A DNA stretch of 64,000 nucleotides from positions 1 through 64,000 of the forward strand of contig JAPFBL010000036.1 of assembly GCA_026182355.1 (NCBI GenBank), written 5' to 3'. This document shows positions 55,211-64,000 of the stretch, in pieces (positions within the stretch are counted from its first letter, which is position 1; each line of letters begins with the position of its first letter). A program made the translations under genes and the position numbers. The notes under the pieces were generated by a model, which had not been told where the DNA came from, did no database searches, and was given only the letters and a program-made list of their open reading frames with translations. This DNA is from Hermatobates lingyangjiaoensis (lineage: Eukaryota; Arthropoda; Insecta; Hemiptera; Hermatobatidae).

Positions 55211-57230
55211 TATAGTGTGGTATTTACTCATATTGGGGAAAGTATTATGTCTGCACACAAAAGGGTTTATCATAAAAAAACTTACAACACGTTTCGAACA
55301 CTTGATGTTCTTCCTCATGTTCCATCTAAGAAATATATGTATATATGAACTTTCCGAACATCAGGGTGAATTAATTAAAATTGAATACAATATCTGACTG
55401 TTAAATATCTTACACTATTGAGCAATAACATGGGTATACTATTAAAATGGCTTAACTTATCCTTAAGTTTAAACAACATACAGAAACGTGTTCTAAATTA
55501 TAAATAAAATAGATTCCTTATTACCAGCTCTGCTGGGACTTAGCCAGGACTGAGGGTGTCAGGGAGTGTGTTTAGGGGTCGGAGGGAGTTTAGAGGAATG
55601 CAAGAGGTCTTGGCAGGTATGTTTACCTAACTGTACAATGAGAACATGGCTGTTTCATGTGTTACAAGAACAAACACATCTTTCAAATTATATGAAAACG
55701 TACACCTTGGTATATGTTCATTAATACATAGGGAGGGGTTTTTTCTAAATGATTTGTCGATTTCAAATGCTTCTAACCCTGCTGTATTATGATGTTATTA
55801 TTAATATGTCAAATTTTTAAATTAGTATTTGGATCAAAACTATGGTTGTTAGTTGTGAGAACTGAAATGATTACTATTTTTATATGATTCACTTTTTGAA
55901 TAAACTCTTTTTGATGTTCTTTAATTTGTTTTTCAAATCTTCGAATGGTCATTCCAATGTAACTACAATCACAATTTCTACACGACAATTTGTAAACACC
56001 GCTGTAAAATCTATTGTTATTGACAGTTTTGGGGATTAGTAATGTTCTTAAATTTCCGGGTGTTCTAAAACTGACTCTAAAGTTGTGTTTTTCAAATATT
56101 TTTTCTATTTTTATTGAGGGTTTCCTGTAAATGGTAAAGAAATCCAGTTTTTTGTGGTTGTATGCATGTTAACCTGTGGAACACATTCTTAATTAAACGA
56201 CTTCTTTCGTTCTTGTTATAAGTTTATTTATTAGATTTTTCGTTTGATTTAATTGTTTCTATTTCTTTTTTCCAGTTTTCATTTGATAAGGGTACTGTGG
56301 ATAACCTGGTAATCATGGAATGAAAAACACAAAGTGTGTGAGTCATGGGATGGAATGAAGATACATGGATTACAGAATCGGTGTAGGTGGGTTACCTAAA
56401 TATGTTAAAAGATAATTTGTTTTCTTGGCGTGTTATTGCTAAATCTAGGTAGTTGATTGATTTATTAACTTCTATTTCCATTGTATACTGGATGTGGGTA
56501 TTCAGACAATTTATTAGGTTCAATAGATTGTCTAGTTGCCTATTAGTACCTTTAAAAACAACAATTGCATCATCCATTTACCTTCCTTTAATCATATTTA
56601 CCTTCACCAAAATAGAATTAGTTTGGTGAGAGGGTGGTTGGATGCAAAAATCTGTTTTTCAAGGGAACGTAAAAAAAGATCTGCAAACAACGAGGTGATA
56701 TTGGAACCCATAGGGAGCCCGATGTCGGTTTGTTTATACAAAGTGTTCCAGTGAACCAGTGAACCCGTGATTCAGAAAACACCCTTAACCCTGTCAAAAG
56801 TATGCCTGGAACACAATTATTTTCAGTTTAATAACCTTTTTAAAACAAACCGGTATTGGGCTCACTATATCGTGCGTGTGTTTGACCAGCAGGACCCAGT
56901 ATGGTTTTCTATACTGTTTTCAGATAGCAGTATAGGAATATGTACTGATATATTTCTGGGACGGTCAAGTATGCGGCGTTTATTTTTAACCGTCATAAGG
57001 CTATATATTTGATGGTACATATGACTTCAAACATACTTATCAACTCTGATGCTGTTTCCTTGGAGTATATTTTTTGCTGTTGTTGAGTTGATTGTTTTTA
57101 TGTTAGTATATACTAGTGTTGTGAGAAACCTGTAATTAACCCACACTAAATATAATATTAGTAATGGTTTTAACCCGTCGCTATCATTACTAGACTTCGA
57201 GCCTTTAAACACAAACCGAAATCCAGTGTT
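55211..57230 (-). pseudogene. Penelope-like retrotransposon with RT, GIY-YIG and 3' terminal repeat
   Basis: Most complete PLE in the window. Minus strand: VFKGSKSSNDSDGLKPLLIL (from about 57215; pre-RT); LYKQTDIGLPMGSNITSLF then ADLFLRSLEKQIFA (56741-56650; RT motif B region); stop-MDDAIVVFKGTNRQ (56580-56535), where the motif C Tyr codon is TAA; NKSINYLDLAITRQENKLSF, then PTYTDSVIHVSSFHPMTH; and SGVYKLSCRNCDCSYIGM then TIRRFEKQIKEHQKEF (56005-55900; GIY-YIG endonuclease). A GC-richer 3' UTR and the ACGCGT-family end (55330-55211) follow. Frameshifts and stops between blocks show it cannot make protein. It links the ACGCGT ribozyme repeat to PLE coding sequence. Confidence 0.8.
55286..55323 (-). 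ncRNA. Hammerhead-like motif at the 3' end of the PLE (ACGCGT family)
   Basis: Minus strand: TGAGGA (C3 is A), extra A, stem II GAACA/TGTTC around TCAAG (5 perfect pairs), GAA, ACGTGT (one change from ACGCGT), T, G. Same orientation as the PLE coding region. Confidence 0.5.
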
Positions 57231-60200
57231 TAGATAATTTTTAATCCTTTACACGGTTCTGGGGTTATGAAATATATTGGATCTTTAGTATTATTAAGAA
57301 ATCAGTAATTTTAGATTTGAACTGACCTTCTTAAATACGATTATAATTCTGTAGTTTGAAAATAAATTTAAAATGAAAAGACATTTGACAGCATATTCAA
57401 AAAATAAGAAATATCCTTACTTTCCATTAGTTTATAAGCTAAAAACTAAACCGAATTACATTATAGATGTGAATGGACAGGCAATTAAAACATATAATTA
57501 CACTTTATTGTACCGGTAAAGATATGTTTTAAAGATATCTTCCATTCTTCCTCTACTGAAATTGTATAGAAATATCGATTTCTTGGAAACAAGGAATTTT
57601 TATTTGGTAAATCGTAAAATAGGAAGAAGTAATTACTTGGAATAATGGTGTCAAAAGCTTACTGGTGATTTACTGGTTTGTATAATCCCGAAAACGTTTG
57701 GTATAGATTAATAAAGAGAGGCGAAGACCCTCTTAACAACTGAGACGATTTATAGCTATTTGAAATAGAATGAAATTTAGGGACCCTACGTGATTATGTT
57801 CTCAGTAAACTGAAGAAAGGGTTATTGGTCACATAATTAAATCGAACAAGTTATTAAATGTGTTGAGGCTTGAAGAGTCATTCAGATACTCTTTAAGTTT
57901 TGCTACTTTTACTTTTAGTAGACTAACATAATTAAGAATCTGCATTGTGCTTCACAAATCTCTACTATAATAACATTTTCACTATTAATTCCAATGTACG
58001 TAATACATAGTAAGGCATTTCAGGAAGTACTTGAATTTATAGTTATTCTTTATTTCTATTGATTAATTTTTGCCTAAACAGTACGAAGTTGCATATTACT
58101 TATATATTTATTAATTCAAGTTAGGGAGTTTTTCACGAGTCACAAAGATTAAAATCATGCACTAATTGGGGCAGAAATTTACTTCTGTTTGTTCTTACAC
58201 TCGTCTAAATTTACTTTGATCAAGACACTTTCTATTATTTCGAAATCTTAACTTTAGTTGAATTGTTTCTGCTATGGCGTAAACATTGAGAAAAAAGCAG
58301 TCTATATCTTATGTTTGCATCAATATGCACTGTGTGCTCTTGAGGCAATCTAATGATCTTTGTAAATTGGTTGCGACGTTTTCTCATTTTTCCATTCACT
58401 TCGATCATGGAAGAAATCCGTAAGAATCACTACATTAAAACCCTTAAAAAAATAATGATCACTTTTTAGTTAGGCTACTATTTTAAAAAAAAACCCTAAG
58501 CATTCGGTAAAACAAACAAGCAGCTTAGAAAATTTGCTTGAAACTAAAAAAAAAAAACGAGTTTATATGGCTCCTAATCTAAAGCAACAGTATATAAGTG
58601 TCATGGATTATTATACACAACGTGGCTAATTAGAAGAAATCTCTAACTCAATGTTAAACTCAAATATAAGTCAATTTCACCTATCACAACACAGCGTGAT
58701 TTAAAATTTAAGCTCCGCATCTAAGTTCGGAGAAGCTTTTTCTCGGATTTCACTTTTGTAGTCTCGGTGAAGGTATTTAATGCCTCTCTTAATGACACTT
58801 TGTTAGTTGGCATATATTCAAAGATAGCTATTATCAGTTATTACGTCGTTTCATTTCTCAGAATACGTGTCTACCTCTGACAACAAACAAATCCATAAAA
58901 CTTATTTATTAAAACAAGTCGTATTAAAACATTCAAACGATTGTGAGTCACTTATGAAACAGCTCCTACTGCATTTCTTGAAAGAACTATATTAGCACTA
59001 AACGTAGTCAAATTTAATACATATGACGTTATATCTTCAAGTGATTACCTGGATCGTATATGTAAAGTACAAATACATTTAATAGAACTGTTAAAACAAG
59101 ATAGCTTTAAATTTAAGAAATGTGTTTCAAATTGGACAATACTACTTGAATCTGTTCACCCTCAAGATCAACATTACCTTTGCAATATTAGTGTGTATAT
59201 TCATGTTACATATATATATTATGCTACATATACATATGTTGGGGGTCAGGGACACAGTTGGACAGTGTATTCATTAAGGAAACAAATCATAAAAGGCCTA
59301 TGTGGCAAAGAAGAAAAATTTAAAGTCTGAATTGAAATGATATTTGGTGACATGTTAGAAACAATTCCAGTATAGCTTATCTAGAGGTTGTGATTATTGC
59401 CAATTTTCAAAGAAGTTCATAAAAAACTAATAACCAAAGTATTTTTTGCAGAGAGATCATTTGAACTTATATTTTTCCCATTATTTTTTCCATCAAAGAG
59501 TTTTACTTTAATAATTATAGTTCCAACCTTTTATGAAATCAAAAATGAGTACTCGATTGCGAAAACAAGAAAAATAAAGAAATTACTAATTATAATTTTA
59601 TATTTTTCACATTAACTATGACTGCAGGAACTAAATTTGCCTAAATTATCAAATACTTATATGTAACTGTTTAGTAATTTTGGACATACCTGTTTCATAA
59701 AAAATCTCTTAATCTCATAAACATATAATTTTTCATACTTTCTACTGTTCGTTTTCATGATACATCGAAATTTAATTACATTAAAATAGATTGCAGCGTG
59801 AACTAAAGTTAAGGTTGGGGTTACGGCTTAAATTCAAGGAGGATTTGAAAGTTTTTCTTGTTGTTACTTTGTAACTCATAAAAAACCAATACGTCATGTT
59901 ATCGGACAGTTTGAAAGTTGTAGGGCAAAAAGTTAATAAAGAGATTCCACACATAATTTTCCACGCACAAACTTCGCATAAGAGATTGAGGGTATTGATT
60001 ATGACTTGTTTTCCAATTTTTCACATATTTGTTTTCATTTCTTTACGAACCCAGAATAAAACAAGGGTTTAAGTTAAAAGAAAACTAATAATAGTATGGT
60101 TCTTATCTTTTTGATAACATATCCTCCTAATGTAACATGTCCCTTCAGTATAAAATATTGAATCAACGCCGTATTTGTCTACTAAGTCCTGCCGCTAATT

Positions 60201-60375
60201 TAATTTATACTTCAGTATAACCGAAGTATCTTAATAAAAAAATTTTGATGTGTTCTGGTTTAAACAATACTGGTAAATTTTTGGTAAACAAAGGAGAAGT
60301 ATAAATAAATTATGGTACTGAGTGTTGATTTACTTTTATGTTTTTGTGTCTATGTGTAAGCGTGAATGTGTTTGT
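57231..60375. other. Long AT-rich stretch, nothing recognised
   Basis: May include the 5' part of the PLE, but no conserved block was read. The ORF at 59397-59615 (+) has no motif. Confidence 0.4.
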
Positions 60376-60420
60376 GTGTAGATGTGTGTGTGTGTGTTGT
60401 GTGTGTGTGTGTATGTGTGG
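60376..60420. repeat. (GT)n microsatellite, imperfect
   Basis: GTGTGTGTGT runs with a few interruptions; the surrounding 60350-60440 is TG-rich. Confidence 0.9.
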
Positions 60421-63266
60421 GTGAGTGGGTGGTTTGTATCCTAAAGTTTGTGGACACTAAGGCCCGAACATTTGACAGAGAAACTTGATATCTTAGAAAA
60501 AAAAAAACAAAATGGCTCATATTGTAGTTGTGTCCGTTATTTTTGGACAATATTTCATGATAGAAAATTCACATTTCTGGGAAAAATATAATTTTAGATA
60601 CAATTTTTAGCACCTAAATTACTATTCTTATGTCTTGAAATATATGAATTATTCTGAAACTAATAGCTGCTATTACAACAAAAAGAATTCAGACTTTTCA
60701 ATAAAAGAAAATGAATGTTTTGCAATGAGATGTAAAAAGCTTTACTTATGAAAGATTTTGAAAGAATTCGGACATGAAACATGACACACATTTGAGAAAT
60801 ATAATGAACTTATAACCATAAATAGAACCTTATGAAGGAGTGAGCAGATGTCTTCATTGTAAACGACTAACTGTATGAATAAGATATGGTATAAAGATGT
60901 TATTATACAAAAATAAATAACAATTATTCTACAAACAAAAATTACAAGAGATTCTGATGAATTGAAGATAATATCACTATAAATACTGAAATCTTAACTT
61001 TGACTAGTAGATTTATATACATACTGCACTATAAAAACTGAAAACGAAATTTGGTGGGTTACCTATGTACTTGACAGATTTGTTTAAATTGACAAACATT
61101 TTTCTCAAAATTCGATCAAATAATAATTTTTCATAAGCTATACATGAAATTTGAAAGAAATATGTTATAAAATCTTGTTATGAGATGTCAGAACAATTAA
61201 TGGCAAAATCTATATAAGCAAATCTAAACAAGAATATATTTTACGATGTTCTCCAGAATGAAGTATGTTTGTCGATCGGGAATGTTCAAATCAACCTTCA
61301 TTTTTCTTGAAAACATTTGATTATCACATATACATATATTGTTTGGATATTTAAAAACCCCATTATTTTTGGATAATATTGGAGCATTAGAAAGTCACTA
61401 TTTTATTTTTTTTTTTATGATAAATCGCCTTCTATTCTAAGATCAGGAGATTATTTAATTTAAAATTTATTATTAAATATTGTAATAGGAGTTTTCATGA
61501 GTTTACAATATCAGATCATACCTTATCACAAGGACAAAAGAACAGACGAAGTTTCAAAAATTTTTGTGAACAATATAGAAATTTATTTCATTCTTAAAGG
61601 AAATATTAAGGCTGGATTTCTTGGATGTAAAAAGTGCTTTTGACAGCAGATTCTTGTACTTCATTAAATCAGAATAAATACATATGTTTATTTCTCTGAA
61701 AACTTCAGAATAGTTGAACGGAAAAAAATTCACAGTTAGTATACATTCTACTGGGACTTGTTGAAGTGATTACAAATGATCATTCAGATCGAAAGCATCT
61801 TGAGTTTAAGGAAAGGACTTCAATCTAGTATACTGACTAAGTCAGTAAAAATAAGTTAATTACTATATGGTTACTTTGAAATATACACGAGAATGAGGCA
61901 GGATTTATTTTAATAAAATTGTTTCAATGGTTGAATGAATGAAGAAGAAATCAAATGAAGGGTTTATAGAACGGATGTGTCCAACTTAATTTAAAAAACA
62001 CATTTGGTTACAACGAAACTTAAATTTGTAATTTATAATCTTCTAAATCTTAACAGCAGTGTATATTATTAACTACTACTTATGCATAATGTAATTAGCA
62101 TCATAAGAATGATGGAGAATTTCACTGAATGAGACGGAAACCTTTGAACACAAAATCTCAATGAGGAGCAAGCACTTTGAAGAGAATAAAGATCTTTGGC
62201 GAACTTAATTATAACAAGTAGCAATGGGAGATAATTCTTTATAGACAATTTGAAGTCTAATAAAGAAATTGAAATCTAAAACTGAACAATACAGTGACGT
62301 TGGATAGGGCAAATACAGTGGCGCTGTGTACGACTCCGATGAATCCCAGATTATGAGTTTAACCCTAATATAGTAGTAATTATATGTGTGATAGTTCTAA
62401 TTCTAAATTTAGATAAAACATTACCAGTAATATCTAAACTAGTAATATATTATCACTTTATATAATAGTGCCATACACAATGTACGGCTTAACTAAATCT
62501 GGATAAACACATTAAAATAAAACAATAACTCGGTAGATAGTGAACGAGTTTGTTTATTACATGTACTTATATCAAAATGGGGACCTCTGGAGTTATCTAT
62601 TTCTAACTGCTTCCGAAAACTACAAGCACTACAGTTAAAGGTTTTCTACTTTTACAGAAATGACATTTTGAGTAAGTGATCAAAAATCAGAATTTATTAT
62701 CGAAGAAATGTCATTTTTGCATCATACATGGTAGTTTTATTGAGATCAAACCAATAAAATTATGAACTAACTAATGATGACACAGTATGGCTAATCATAT
62801 TGAATTGAACAGAAGATACCTGGGACGTCTTTTAGGCAAAAGACTATCCGTCATCCAGCAAAAGAATGTCATTCGTCATTGAGTAACCTAGTATATATTG
62901 TGAATTCTGAACAAAAAATCTTTAAACAACTGAAAACAGATTTTTAAAATAATTCATTCAAAATAATTAAGTTGTGATGAAAAAAATCAAGGGTTTCAGC
63001 TTATTGTATAAAATAATATATGCCTTAAATTACTGAATGTAGCTTGAAATAATCATATTTGTCCTATTTTAGTGGTTTATTTACATTACCTTGGAAAATA
63101 TTATTAAAACAAAACAGTAAAATGTTTTTCAAAACAACGCAAGATTTTTTTTGGAAGGTGGGATTGAAGGGCTGCCAGAAATCTCCATAATTTACTACGG
63201 AAAACTACATCAAATCTACGGATAATGATTATTAGTACTGGCTTAATTTATTATTTAAATATTATA
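60421..63266. other. AT-rich stretch, nothing recognised
   Basis: No gene, RNA or repeat copy recognised up to the start of LINE homology. Confidence 0.4.
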
Positions 63267-64000
63267 GTTCCTCCCTTATCACTTAAGAGGCAGGATAAAA
63301 CATGGACAAAAAATGATTCTCAAACTGCAGCAGAATTTTCTTCTTACCTGTCCTCTATTTTTACTCCAAATCCCGATATCGACGATCCCATTCACACAGA
63401 CTACATACTCAATGACCTAACTACTCCACTTCAGTTATCACTTCCACCAAAAGCTTTTCGTCCCTCTGATGTTTACCTTGAAATTCATGCGCTACCAAAC
63501 CACAAGGCTCCTGGCCATGACCAAATTACCCCGTGCATTTTAAAACATCTACCCAGAAAGTGCATATTATTCCTTACACAAATATTTAATGCTGTACTAC
63601 GCACCACATACTTTCCAATCCTCTGGAAAACTTCAATTATTATTATGATCTCGAAACCAAACAAACACCAAACTGTACAACAATGCCATCGAGTGGTTGA
63701 TTTCATTTCATCCTCGCTTGAGCAAAAACAATACTGCCTTGGTGTATTTCTTGACGAGGCGCAAGCCTTTGACAGAATCTGGCATCAGGGTCTACTATGG
63801 AAACTTAAGAACCTTCTCCCTTTCACTTACTTCCTCATATTGCAATCATATCTATCAGATAGATTCTTCAGAGTAAGAGTTGGTTCAACCTTATCCCCAG
63901 TCTGTTGTGTGAGAACAGGAGTTCCTCAAGGAAGTATACTCTCTCCAGTCCTTTACAATTTCTACACATCAGACATACCTGAACACCCTTCTACGTTATT
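63267..64000 (+). CDS. Jockey-type LINE ORF2, reverse transcriptase, partial, with internal deletion
   Basis: One frame is open from 63267 to the window edge (244 codons) with no stop. Numbering from 63267: residues 60-96 give the pre-RT block LPNHKAPGHDQITPCILKHL; 105-131 give IFNAVLRTTYFPILWKTS then IIIMISKPNK. The next residues expected (SYRPISLLP and the fingers up to the GFR motif) are absent, and the frame resumes at HRVVDFISSSLEQKQYC (141 on). FLDEAQAFDR (161-170) is motif A with catalytic D163. Motif B follows as GVPQGSILSPVLYN. The YADD motif would lie beyond the edge. The element is probably 5'-truncated near 63267, since no endonuclease domain precedes it. Confidence 0.8.

Noticed and set aside
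60350..60550. ORF with Thr-His repeats
   Set aside because: Translation of the (GT)n tract on the minus strand.

Overview
This is AT-rich nuclear DNA of an animal. It has one spliced protein-coding exon, many microsatellites and a dense, old load of transposable elements; there is no operon-like organisation, tRNA, rRNA or CRISPR. The non-LTR retrotransposon cut by the right end of the window is of the Jockey type, a clade best known from arthropods. Together with abundant Penelope-like elements (PLEs) and a VLK/PKDCC-type kinase exon, this suggests an invertebrate, most likely an arthropod. The species cannot be named from the sequence.

The only convincing host gene is the first coding exon of a PKDCC/VLK-like secretory-pathway kinase at 27714-28112 (+). 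It is a GC-rich island that starts at an ATG in good context, encodes a signal peptide or signal anchor and the N-lobe of the kinase, and ends at a clean GT donor. No second exon is visible downstream, so everything from 28113 to the right edge may be its first intron.

Most other recognisable sequence is Penelope-like. There are decayed reverse transcriptase (RT) pieces (14.5, 23.5, 38.0, 40.9 and 56.6 kb), GIY-YIG endonuclease pieces (11.7, 38.8, 46.0 and 55.9 kb), and N-terminal ORF pieces (19.6, 24.9, 46.9, 48.1 and 48.4 kb). Terminal-repeat pieces lie throughout. Nearly every terminal repeat carries a hammerhead-ribozyme-like block: CTGANGA, one extra base, a short hairpin, GAA, a family-specific 4-6 base palindrome (ACGCGT, ATAT, AATT, AGATCT, AGGCCT or ACCGGT), then a U-H step, with flanking bases that pair as stem I. 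I count about 28 such blocks. Stem I and stem II differ between families but keep complementarity, which is the best evidence that the fold is real. Many copies sit in head-to-head palindromes or face an N-terminal ORF piece across a (TA)n tract.

Other elements are: a non-LTR RT relic at 17.4-17.8 kb (-); a deleted non-LTR element at 33.96-34.72 kb (+) that joins an ORF1-like piece to an ORF2 C-terminal zinc-finger piece; a weak piggyBac-like relic at 1.1-1.7 kb; a 60-bp inverted-repeat element at 156-680; and a large inverted repeat at 25.45-26.47 kb that duplicates a 129-codon ORF of unknown function. A tandem array with a two-monomer, ~130-bp higher-order unit fills 30.9-31.9 kb. Long stretches (about 1.7-4.4, 5.2-8.6, 41-45.3, 48.6-51.8 and 57.2-63.2 kb) are AT-rich and show nothing I can name.
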